45,983 bases of DNA from Oscillospiraceae bacterium (GTDB lineage Bacteria > Bacillota > Clostridia > Oscillospirales > Ruminococcaceae): contig JAFXCV010000011.1 in NCBI GenBank assembly GCA_017521325.1, positions 1 through 45,983 of the forward strand, written 5' to 3'. The notes below the pieces were generated by a model. The model saw nothing but the letters and a program-made list of their open reading frames with translations, ran no database searches and was not told where the DNA came from. A program made the position numbers and the translations under genes. Shown here piece after piece: positions 39,181 through 45,241 of this stretch. The stretch's first letter is position 1. Each line of letters starts with the position of its first letter.

Positions 39181-39459
39181 ATGAATATTCTTGATTTCAT
39201 CCCATTCGGGAAACAGAATGCAGTCAGTACTGAATACTTGAAAGCCGTCACCGGTCTGGATATGCGAACCATCCGCCAGCAGATCGCCAATGCAAGAATG
39301 AGAGGAGCTGTTATATGCTCCTCCCTGCGGTCTGAGGGCGGCGGCTATTTCCAGCCGGAAAGCCCACAGGAGGCGGCGGAGTATGTCCAGACAGAACGCT
39401 GTAGGATCGAGAGTGCAAAGGCGGCTCTGGCAAGTGCGGAGGAGTATATAAATCAATAG
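39181..39459 (+). CDS. Small phage-type winged-helix protein, unknown role
   Basis: A 92-residue protein starting 12 bp after the excisionase-like gene. The pattern FIPFGKQNAVSTEYLKAVTGLDMRTIRQQIANARMRGAVICSS..GGGYFQPESPQEAAEYVQTER recalls short phage proteins with a winged helix in which a conserved Gly-rich wing (GGGYF) precedes a helical tail. It probably binds DNA; its target is unknown. Confidence 0.6.
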   Translation: MNILDFIPFGKQNAVSTEYLKAVTGLDMRTIRQQIANARMRGAVICSSLRSEGGGYFQPESPQEAAEYVQTERCRIESAKAALASAEEYINQ

Positions 39460-39477
39460 CAGGAGATGAAAACCAGT

Positions 39478-40197
39478 ATGAAGCCAAACGAAAACATCGA
39501 ACTGAATTTGCAACTGGAAGAAAAGAAGATCCCTTCCTACTTCTATTTTTGGACAAAATATTGCAATTATTTTGATTTGCTTACTTATGAACAGGCGGGG
39601 ATAGTAATAAAACACATCTGCAGTTATGCAAGAGGTAAAGAAACGGATCCGCCTGAGGATGCAACCTGCAATCTGCTTATTCAGATCATGAAACAGGATA
39701 TTGACAACTCTTTCCGCAAATACCGTGCTCAATGTGAGAACGGAAAGAAGGGAGGAGCACCCAAAGGCAATAAAAACGCAGCAAAAGATAAGGGTGATTT
39801 CATAGAGTGCGATAAAATCAACTATGAAATTGCTTTCAAGATAAGCGCTGTTTTGTATTTTGAAGCAGAGAAATTCAAATACAAGCTGGATGATTATCTG
39901 AACAGAAAACAAACTGCTCTTATTGCAGCTTGTTATTATTTTCTCGATTGCGACAAGTTCAACGACCTGTACAAAAATTACTCATCACTGGTTGATATGA
40001 TTGCTGATCAAACAGCTCCGACAACTTGCATGGAAATGAAACGCCTTGCAAAAACGTATTATGAATCTGGTGAATATGATGTGCCCTTCGATGAAGCGTT
40101 TTTGGATGCCAGCAAAAGAGCCTTGAAACTCCTGCAGATCTCAGGAGAGCAGCTTGAACTTTTTTTAGAGAAGTGTGAAAAGAAATTCGATAATTAA
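39478..40197 (+). CDS. DUF6291-like protein (possible replication-associated)
   Basis: A protein of about 239 residues. The N-terminal half (FYFWTKYCNYFDLLTYEQAGIVIKHICSYARGKE ... LIQIMKQDIDNSFRKYRAQCENGKKGGAPKGNKNA) follows the DUF6291 pattern, a family seen in phages and integrative elements near replication genes. The C-terminal half is helical and unrecognised. Two starts are possible: ATG 39466 abuts its AGGAG site, so ATG 39478 is preferred. The in-frame stop at 40195-40197 is followed by a readable tail of Gln/Asn/Pro/Lys then alternating Ile-Lys codons up to about 40286, the kind of low-complexity tail such proteins often carry, suggesting that the gene was shortened. Confidence 0.6.
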   Translation: MKPNENIELNLQLEEKKIPSYFYFWTKYCNYFDLLTYEQAGIVIKHICSYARGKETDPPEDATCNLLIQIMKQDIDNSFRKYRAQCENGKKGGAPKGNKNAAKDKGDFIECDKINYEIAFKISAVLYFEAEKFKYKLDDYLNRKQTALIAACYYFLDCDKFNDLYKNYSSLVDMIADQTAPTTCMEMKRLAKTYYESGEYDVPFDEAFLDASKRALKLLQISGEQLELFLEKCEKKFDN

Positions 40198-40198
40198 A

Positions 40199-40391
40199 CA
40201 ACCCAAAAACAACCCAAAAACAACCCAAAACAACGAAATATTAAGATTAAGATTAAAATAAAAAAAAAGTTAATTTTAAATCTTAATCAATAAACAAAGA
40301 TTAAGATTTAAAATTAACACTACTTCACCGCTTCGCTTTTTGAAAATGCTTTGTGGTCGCATTTTCAAAAGCGGCGTTTCAGTAGTGGAAA
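40199..40391 (+). repeat. Repeat module A: 11-bp repeats, 20-bp inverted repeat, nested hairpin
   Basis: Three parts in order. First, CAACCCAAAAA repeats of 11-bp period (40199-40230). Second, an AT-rich tract and a perfect 20-bp inverted repeat, 40269-40288 with 40299-40318. Third, a compound hairpin (40318-40391): CACTACT/AGTAGTG outside, then CCGC/GCGG, and TTTTGAAAATGC/GCATTTTCAAAA inside. No gene is seen here. The organisation recalls the modules at 41932 and 42087. Confidence 0.75.
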
Positions 40392-40443
40392 AGGGCTGGA
40401 CGGTGTAGTTGTTGTAGCGAAGTCTGGAACGACAGAATAACCT

Positions 40444-40691
40444 GGATACCGGAGAAGGGGGATTGTATATAACGGGTTCAGAGATCAGAAGTTTTCCCCA
40501 CGAACCAAGAGCGAACCAAGAACGAACAGAGAGCGAACAGAGAAAAGAACCCCCTCCCCCCCTCTTTTCACGGCACAAGACATGAACGGGATACCGGCGA
40601 AAGGGGGATTGTATATATGCGGCAGATTTTTTGTAAAAGGGGGCATCGAACTGAGAGCAAACTGAGAACGAACCAAGAGCGAAGCAAGAGA
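40444..40691. repeat. Repeat module B: two copies of box plus 4 x 11-bp repeats
   Basis: A box beginning GGATACCGG(A/C)GAA and running on as GGGGGATTGTATATA occurs at 40444 and 40589. About 58 bp into each copy come four tandem 11-bp units: GAACCAAGAGC, GAACCAAGAAC, GAACAGAGAGC, GAACAGAGAAA (40502-40545) and GAACTGAGAGC, AAACTGAGAAC, GAACCAAGAGC, GAAGCAAGAGA (40648-40691). The 11-bp period cannot be coding. The stretch between the DUF6291-like gene and the sigma factor gene holds nothing else. Confidence 0.75.
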
Positions 40692-40830
40692 ATTCTGCAA
40701 AAGTATATCAAGATATACCTTTGCGGCTGAACAGCTCCTCAGATAAAAAAGAATCCCCTGCCTGATCTGGCAAGGGACAAAGAAACAAAACGGAATCGAC
40801 TGCTTATATTCTAACACGAAAGGCGGTCGG

Positions 40831-41685
40831 TTGTCAATGACGAATGAAACACTTGCAGCATTGATTCAGGAGGGGAACGAGGAGCTGCACCCCGTTCTCT
40901 GGCAGAAGGTGAACAAGCTGTTATATTCCAAAGCAGCGACATTTTACAATAGCCATTCCGAAACCTGTGCAAGGTGTGGTGTGGAGCTGTCCGACATCCG
41001 GCAGGAGTGCTATGCCGTGTATCTGGCAATGGTGAAAGCGTATGATCCGGAGCGTGGGCTGATGTTCACATCCTATCTTGATTATCCGTTCCAGAATGTC
41101 GTAAATAGCCTTCTGGGACTGCGTACAAGCCGCCAGCAGAATGAACCGCTGAACCATGCAGCAAGCCTTGACAAGCCCATAGAAACGGCAGACGGCGATT
41201 CCTGCACGCTCATGGACATGGTACAGGACGATACCAGCACAGACTTTCTGGAGGACGTTGACAGGGATTCAGAGGCGGCATTCATTCGGCAGATTGTCGC
41301 AGAGCTGCAGGAACCATACAGAACCGTAATTCAGCAGTATTTCTTTCATGGGGATTCCCTGCAGGAGATCTCTGAGCAGCTGGGCGTAACTCCCGAACGA
41401 GTACGGCAATATAAATATAAGGCGCTGCGGATCCTGCGGCAGAACAGGCAGCTTCTCAGCATGTACAAAGAACAGTGTCTGCATGATGCGTGGTTGTTTG
41501 CTTCCAGGTGGGAGCATTCCCCCGAACACTTTGCACTGGTGCAGCAGCTCCGTGAAAGTAATCTGTCCTATGGTTATCAGCAAGCGGAATTGCATGCAGC
41601 AAGACAGAAGTGGGAGCAGGAGAACGAAGTGCAGGAAACTGATCCGTACAAAGATCTTCGTGCCTATTTTGCAGGGAAGAAATGA
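40831..41685 (+). CDS. Element-encoded sigma-70-family factor
   Basis: A 284-residue sigma factor. A region-2 segment (DIRQECYAVYLAMVKAYDPERGLMFTSYLDYPFQNVV) with the core-binding and -10-melting pattern leads to a linker with a region-3-like stretch, then a region 4 helix-turn-helix (YRTVIQQYFFHGDSLQEISEQLGVTPERVRQYKYKALRILRQ). About 80 residues after region 4 are unusual and unrecognised. The start is TTG at 40831 (AAAGG 7 bp before) or ATG at 40837. It could direct host RNA polymerase to promoters of the element, perhaps within the repeats flanking it. Nothing in the window identifies an anti-sigma factor. Confidence 0.8.
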   Translation: MSMTNETLAALIQEGNEELHPVLWQKVNKLLYSKAATFYNSHSETCARCGVELSDIRQECYAVYLAMVKAYDPERGLMFTSYLDYPFQNVVNSLLGLRTSRQQNEPLNHAASLDKPIETADGDSCTLMDMVQDDTSTDFLEDVDRDSEAAFIRQIVAELQEPYRTVIQQYFFHGDSLQEISEQLGVTPERVRQYKYKALRILRQNRQLLSMYKEQCLHDAWLFASRWEHSPEHFALVQQLRESNLSYGYQQAELHAARQKWEQENEVQETDPYKDLRAYFAGKK

Positions 41686-41727
41686 GAGAGAAGTTGTTTG
41701 TAGCATCTCTGTGAGTGAATGTTTCAG

Positions 41728-41930
41728 AAAAGGGAAGTCGACTTCCCTTTTTTTAAAAAATGTGAAGTCGACTTCACATTTTTCGGGCCTTGAGTTCTGA
41801 TTTCATTCTGTGCACTCGGGTGCACAAATTGAAACTGTTCGGGTGACTTCTCAAAACCTGAAATCTATTGCCGAAATGAAAAATGTTGAATCGATTCAAC
41901 ATTTCAAAAAATGCGAACTCGAGTTCACTA
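41728..41930. repeat. Cluster of five TCGA-centred palindromes
   Basis: Five dyads in about 200 bp, each with a different arm: 41728-41751 (24 bp, core GGGAAGTCGACTTCCC), 41756-41783 (28 bp, core TGTGAAGTCGACTTCACA), 41809-41826 (core GTGCACTCGGGTGCAC, one G-T pair), 41881-41904 (24 bp, core TGTTGAATCGATTCAACA) and 41915-41926 (GAACTCGAGTTC). All but one are perfect. The first two are followed by T's and might end transcription of the sigma gene, but the rest are not. Confidence 0.85.
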
Positions 41931-41931
41931 A

Positions 41932-42065
41932 ATCACCGCAAAAATCACCGCAAACCCCTATATATAATATATATAAAAATTGCGGTAAAAAATGCGAAGG
42001 TGAATGGGTTAACCGCAAAGGGCTTCAGAAGCCAGCCCTTTGCGAGTGAACCCTGACATTCACCT
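41932..42065 (+). ncRNA. Structured repeat unit U1 (putative RNA)
   Basis: Two 12-bp-period direct repeats TCACCGCAA (41933, 41945), the box CCCCTATATATAATATAT, an inverted arm TTGCGGT (41980-41986), then a nested stem: AGGTGAATG (41998-42006) with CATTCACCT (42057-42065), GGTT/AACC, and CGCAAAGGGCT (42014-42024) with AGCCCTTTGCG (42034-42044) closing the loop TCAGAAGCC. The companion U2 has the same plan with compensating changes, which supports real base pairing. Confidence 0.7.
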
Positions 42066-42086
42066 AAGGGCGAAAGGAGAAGTAAA

Positions 42087-42221
42087 GTCAGGGACAAAAT
42101 CAGGGACAAACCCCTATATATAATATATAAAAATGTCCCTGAGAAAAATGCAATGTCAATGAGAACAGGAACAGAGGGCTTCAAGAGCCAGCCCTCTGTA
42201 ACCCTGTCCTCTATCATTGAC
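42087..42221 (+). ncRNA. Structured repeat unit U2 (putative RNA)
   Basis: Same plan as U1: direct repeats TCAGGGACAAA (42088, 42100), box CCCCTATATATAATATAT, inverted arm TGTCCCTG (42134-42141), then stems GTCAATGA/TCATTGAC (42155-42162, 42214-42221), ACAGG/CCTGT (42165-42169, 42203-42207) and ACAGAGGGCT/AGCCCTCTGT (42171-42180, 42190-42199) closing the loop TCAAGAGCC. Stem sequences differ from U1 but pairing is kept. Confidence 0.7.
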
Positions 42222-42236
42222 TAAGGCGAGAGTATA

Positions 42237-42312
42237 TATGCATAAAGAGGAGCTGAACAAGAACAGCTCCCCCTCTTTGTCTATTCTTCCGTATACTCCA
42301 GAATGTCACCAG
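42237..42312 (-). pseudogene. Remnant copy of the XRE gene's 3' end and terminator
   Basis: 42282-42312 matches 42606-42636 at 30 of 31 positions and would encode the same last residues GDILEYTEE plus stop of the XRE gene. A GAGCTG..CAGCTC hairpin (42249-42270) lies beside it, as at the intact copy. Beyond 42312 the similarity to the gene stops, so this is a partial duplication. 42313-42460 holds nothing I recognise. Confidence 0.75.
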
Positions 42313-42462
42313 TTCCTGTACACCGGCTGAAGATCCGCTACTATCACAGCCGAAAATCCGGCTCTGACTCAAGGCGCAGAATTGTGCTCTGATCCGCTGC
42401 CGAAATTGATCTGTGAATGAAAGCGGAAAACTCCGTTCTCATGGATACCGCTATCAAGCCCT

Positions 42463-42558
42463 CCAGAAAGCGTTATAAGGGGCTTGCCTTTTCATGGCAT
42501 AGTTTGCAGGATGAACCCCGAAAACGCCATACGGATGATTCTGGGTGCTCTCAGAGGG
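42463..42558 (+). repeat. Dispersed element repeat, copy R1
   Basis: Blocks AAGCGTTATAAGGGGCTT (42468), TTTTCATGGCATAGTTTGC (42489), GCCATACGGATGATTCTGG (42526) and a TGCTCTCAGAGGG-like end (42546) recur in related form at 44447-44524 and 44738-44811 in reverse orientation and in part at 45121-45190. Confidence 0.7.
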
Positions 42559-42570
42559 TATATACGAATA

Positions 42571-42606
42571 GAGAGGAGCTGTTTGTGTGCAGCTCCTCTC
42601 TTTTTT
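42571..42606 (+). terminator. Terminator hairpin at the XRE gene end
   Basis: GAGAGGAGCTG (42571-42581) pairs with CAGCTCCTCTC (42590-42600) and six T's follow on the plus strand; it separates the repeat region from the XRE gene on the other strand. Confidence 0.8.
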
Positions 42607-42808
42607 ATTCTTCCGTATACTCCAGTATGTCACCAGGCTGACAGTTCAGCAGCTTGCAGAGCTTGGCGATCGTTCGGGTGTCAATGTCACCGCCCTCCAT
42701 GATTTTCTTGTATGTTGCCTGACCTATGATATTTTCCTTTCGGATTCGGTATGAAGTGATCCCGTTTTCCTTCAGCAAGGCAATGAGCTTGTCGTACTTA
42801 ATAGGCAT
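42605..42808 (-). CDS. Small XRE-family regulator
   Basis: A 67-residue Cro/C1-type protein, all helix-turn-helix: MPIKYDKLIALLKENGITSYRIRKENIIGQATYKKIMEGGDIDTRTIAKLCKLLNCQPGDILEYTEE. This form (with QATYKKI and CQPGDILEY) is common in Firmicutes mobile elements. The ATG at 42808 has an AAAGGAG site; the longer frame is rejected. It is divergent from the HIRAN gene, with CACTA/TAGTG dyads between the two promoters, so it likely represses both. Confidence 0.88.
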   Translation of the reverse strand: MPIKYDKLIALLKENGITSYRIRKENIIGQATYKKIMEGGDIDTRTIAKLCKLLNCQPGDILEYTEE

Positions 42809-42832
42809 AGTATCAGCTCCTTTCTTGATTCT

Positions 42833-42939
42833 ATTATACCACACCATAAGCACTAATTCAAGTGTACACTATACACAAAATCATGCACTAATAATTGTGA
42901 CTATTGTCAATTGACCATTCACTAGAAATAGTGTATAAT
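42833..42939. promoter_or_regulatory. Divergent promoters with CACTA dyads
   Basis: Leftward: TTGAAT (42861-42856), 17-bp spacer, TATAAT (42838-42833). Rightward: TTGACC (42911-42916), 17-bp spacer, TATAAT (42934-42939). Dyads AGTGTACACT (42861-42870) and CACTA-GAAA-TAGTG (about 42919-42932, inside the rightward spacer) would place a repressor on both promoters. Confidence 0.7.
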
Positions 42940-42992
42940 ATAATCACAGGGAACGCAAAGAACCCCAAACCCAACCAAAGGAGGACACCACC

Positions 42993-43424
42993 ATGATGAA
43001 AGACATTCGCCGTAAGGTCTGCCAGATCGCAAACAGACTCGTCAAGAGAGGTTACATCAGAGCCTGTGCAATGGCTACCGCATGGAAGCTGATCCGCTGC
43101 CGGAGCGTAAGCACCAGAGTCACCGGCACAAGCTTTGACGGCAGACAGAACGTTCTGGAGCTGCTGGCAAAGTACCATCCGGAGCTGATCTCCGTGAAGC
43201 TGATCCGAGAGCCGCAGAACCCCTATGACAGAAACGCCGTTGCAGTGGTCGCAGAGGTCAGGGGCAAGGTCAAGGCAAAGCTCGGCTATCTGTCGCAGGC
43301 GGTCGCTGCTGTGGTCGCTGCCATGATGGACAAGGGGCTGCAGGTCACAGGCAAGCAGCTTCGCATTACAGGCGGCTATGGAGCGTATGAGAGCTACGGT
43401 GCAAGGATCACCGTGACAATGTAA
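42993..43424 (+). CDS. HIRAN-domain protein
   Basis: A 143-residue protein with an AAAGGAGG site. After a basic N-terminal 35 residues comes a HIRAN domain: VTGTSFDGRQNVLELL, then ISVKLIREPQNPYDRNAVAVVAEVRGKVKAKLGYLSQAVAAVVAAMMDKG and a final strand pair. HIRAN domains (first seen in HLTF and Rad5) bind DNA ends, especially the 3' ends of single strands. Here the domain stands nearly alone. It heads a rightward operon under the small XRE protein. On a mobile element it could act in replication-end recognition, DNA repair or defence; none of these is shown. Confidence 0.85.
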   Translation: MMKDIRRKVCQIANRLVKRGYIRACAMATAWKLIRCRSVSTRVTGTSFDGRQNVLELLAKYHPELISVKLIREPQNPYDRNAVAVVAEVRGKVKAKLGYLSQAVAAVVAAMMDKGLQVTGKQLRITGGYGAYESYGARITVTM

Positions 43425-43426
43425 AA

Positions 43427-43457
43427 GCCCCTTGTGTATTCGCAGTACACAAAGGGC
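43427..43457 (+). terminator. Hairpin after the HIRAN gene
   Basis: GCCCCTTGTGTA (43427-43438) pairs with TACACAAAGGGC (43446-43457), one mismatch. It lacks a T run, so it may slow rather than end transcription. Confidence 0.5.
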
Positions 43458-43467
43458 AATGAACCAG

Positions 43468-43515
43468 CCGGAGCAGGTCACAAATTACAAGACTATTATA
43501 GCACAGCTGCTCCGG
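43468..43515. repeat. Inverted repeat before the 194-residue gene
   Basis: CCGGAGCAG (43468-43476) and CTGCTCCGG (43507-43515) enclose an AT-rich centre with TATTATAG, the same plan as the inverted repeat at 38856-38891. Confidence 0.55.
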
Positions 43516-43550
43516 AATGTCAAGAGAAATTTTCGGAAAGGATTTTGGAA

Positions 43551-44132
43551 ATGATAATTGAAATGAATGACACGGAGCTGAACAGTCTGGCTCTGGGAAT
43601 CTTCGTTGATTCCTGCCAGATGAAGCTTAACAGTGCTTCGCACTTTGACATGATGGAAACCGTATACCAGATGGCTGATTGCTATGCATACGCTCTGTTT
43701 ACCGATAAGGAAATAAAGCCCACACTGACATTGCCCCGCAGATACATCATGCACGATGTTTTGGAATGGGTGCAGGGGGAGAAAAACGTTCCTTCTGAAT
43801 GGCTGCTCCGTTGGTGTAACAGATGGTACTATGAGTACAAGGACAAGCTTGAATCAGTTTCAAGACCGGATTATTTTGCTTTACAAACAGTCCGGGCAGA
43901 GGCTAAAAGATACCTCGATGAGCTGAGACAAGCAGAACAAGCCGTTTTCAGTGATACACATTTTCTCCGTCCAGAGTTACCGAAGGAACTTCGTAAATTC
44001 TACAGCGACTATACGATGATGCAGGAAAGACGGCACAGTTCAATTACTGCAACCGATGTAGAGAGACTTCTTGCATACGGTTTCTCGTGCGGCATCCGTG
44101 CCGAACGTCAGAAGCGGAGGGGGAAGGCATGA
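43551..44132 (+). CDS. Element protein of unknown function
   Basis: A protein of 193 residues if it starts at ATG 43551, which follows GAAAGGA; the frame opens earlier (GTG 43434), but that stretch is taken up by two hairpins and is less likely to be coding. It is rich in aromatic and charged residues (WLLRWCNRWYYEYKDKLE, FLRPELPKELRKFYSDYTMMQERRHSS) and looks all-helical; no signal or membrane segment. The end has a basic tail (RAERQKRRGKA). I do not recognise a family. Its stop overlaps the next start (ATGA), so it forms an operon with the 58-residue protein that follows. Confidence 0.65.
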   Translation: MIIEMNDTELNSLALGIFVDSCQMKLNSASHFDMMETVYQMADCYAYALFTDKEIKPTLTLPRRYIMHDVLEWVQGEKNVPSEWLLRWCNRWYYEYKDKLESVSRPDYFALQTVRAEAKRYLDELRQAEQAVFSDTHFLRPELPKELRKFYSDYTMMQERRHSSITATDVERLLAYGFSCGIRAERQKRRGKA

Positions 44133-44305
44133 TAAACAGAGAAATTCTCACGATCGTGCAAGACCTGGTGCAGACATTCGGGACAGTGGATGCAGCTTTG
44201 AAAGCAGTACATGATACACCATTTCCCAGAAAGAAAAGGCACGTCAAGAAGCTGCTGCAGAAGTGGCTGCGTACATACCGCTATTACACAGCATCGAAGT
44301 GCTGA
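44129..44305 (+). CDS. Small basic element protein, unknown role
   Basis: A 58-residue protein coupled by ATGA overlap to the gene before it; GGAGGGGGAAGGC precedes the ATG as ribosome site. It starts with an amphipathic helix (INREILTIVQDLVQTFGTVDAALKAVHD) and ends very basic (PRKKRHVKKLLQKWLRTYRYY), consistent with binding nucleic acid. No family recognised. Confidence 0.6.
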   Translation: MINREILTIVQDLVQTFGTVDAALKAVHDTPFPRKKRHVKKLLQKWLRTYRYYTASKC

Positions 44306-44306
44306 A

Positions 44307-44393
44307 ATGATAGAAAAACATGCAAGGCAGGGCATTCACGCTCTGCCTTTTTACATGCTCGGGGAGCTGCTGAGCGAGAAATATGAGCAGTGA
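44307..44393 (+). CDS. Possible 28-residue peptide
   Basis: The ATG at 44307 is one base after the preceding stop, and the frame MIEKHARQGIHALPFYMLGELLSEKYEQ then ends. The tight spacing suggests a coupled small gene, but the length is too short to be sure, and no ribosome site is evident beyond the coupled position. Confidence 0.3.
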   Translation: MIEKHARQGIHALPFYMLGELLSEKYEQ

Positions 44394-44446
44394 CGCTGTG
44401 AACTCCTGCAGGGGTACGGTAGGGGGATACCTCCCCCCAGTTTCAT

Positions 44447-44811
44447 CCAGAATGCACCGTATGGCGTTTGCGGATGTTTCCCGTATCATTTGCCCTCTGA
44501 TTACAAAGCCCCTTAAAACGGCTTGTATTGCATTCCTGTGCAGGCTTAAACCGAACAATTGTTCTGACAAAACCTGCATGACTAAGGAATGCGGTTCAGC
44601 ACTCCCCCGTCCTGAAAATCCTGTTTTTTTCTGAGGGCAGGACACCGGTGGTAGGTATAGACAGTTCCGATTTGTCCCGAAAAAAATTAGGGGGGTGGTA
44701 TCTGGGGGTTCCTGCCGTGCAGCTTCTCTTTATGCATAATCCCTCTGAGCACTTCCGGATTCATCCGTATGGCCTTTCAATGGCTTGCACCGCAAACTAT
44801 ACCATGAAAAG
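44447..44811 (-). repeat. Dispersed element repeat, copies R2 and R3
   Basis: R2 (44447-44524) and R3 (44738-44811) are reverse-orientation relatives of R1. R2 carries CCAGAATGCACCGTATGGCG and AAAGCCCCTTAAAACGGCTT. R3 carries CCCTCTGAGCAC, TCATCCGTATGGCC and GCAAACTATACCATGAAAAG, a near-exact complement of R1's TTTTCATGGCATAGTTTGC. No gene is visible in 44394-45369. Confidence 0.65.
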
Positions 44812-44850
44812 ATGAAAGTCATACAATGCATGCGGAAAAGTTGCCGCCTG

Positions 44851-44876
44851 AATTTGTCCACTCGAGTGGACAAATT
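44851..44876. repeat. TCGA-centred perfect palindrome (26 bp)
   Basis: A perfect 26-bp palindrome with core GTCCACTCGAGTGGAC and outer AATTT/AAATT. It belongs to the same class as the five palindromes at 41728-41930. A second dyad, ATCTGTACA-TGTC-TGTACAGAT, follows at 44919-44940. Confidence 0.85.
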
Positions 44877-45060
44877 GGAATTCTGGGGCGTCAGCAGTCA
44901 AATCGTGTGTGCCGTTTAATCTGTACATGTCTGTACAGATGTCCATCCCATCGGATGACTCCTGAATTTTTAGGTGTCGGCGGTTGCAGATTCCTTATGT
45001 GCAGGCAACCTTAACAAAACTTACCATTCGCATGAGCAGCACTCAATAAAAGTCAAGTAG

Positions 45061-45217
45061 GAACTGAACAGCTTCTCCTTTCAGATCATGCACACAGTTC
45101 CCTCTGGTTTGCTCTGTATGCCCTTAACGGATGATTCACGGCAAATGATACCCCGATTTCATAAACGCCGCTGCAGAGATTCCAGAGGGGTGAAATCGGG
45201 TGGAGCTGAACAGCTCC
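45061..45217 (+). repeat. Dispersed repeat copy R4 and GAGCTGAACAGCTC motifs
   Basis: ACGGATGATTCACGGCAAATGATACC (read as pieces from 45127) parallels R1 and R2, followed by AAACGCCGCTGCAGAGATTCC. It is bordered by GAACTGAACAGCTTCTCC (45061) and GGAGCTGAACAGCTCC (45202-45217), forms of the element's recurrent palindromic motif. Confidence 0.5.
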
Positions 45218-45241
45218 CTGATTCATTTTTCAAGGACATTT

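Noticed and set aside
40444..40691. CRISPR array
   Set aside because: The 11-bp units are contiguous, without spacers, and no cas gene is present anywhere in the window.
40276..40817. Minus-strand frames over repeat module B (100 and 110 codons)
   Set aside because: They are built of 11-bp repeats, which shift frame every unit, and lack a ribosome site.
41728..41783. The first two TCGA palindromes as ordinary terminators only
   Set aside because: They are followed by T's and may stop transcription, but similar palindromes at 41809, 41881 and 44851 have no T run, so termination does not explain the family.
41945..42217. A 90-codon minus-strand frame with two similar halves ('GWLLKP...YIIYRGL')
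   Set aside because: The similarity comes from the duplicated units U1 and U2. The changes preserve base pairing rather than amino acids, so a structural role explains them better.
44641..44700. Group II intron or retron
   Set aside because: The non-coding stretch 44394-45369 has no reverse transcriptase nearby and lacks a domain V-like hairpin.
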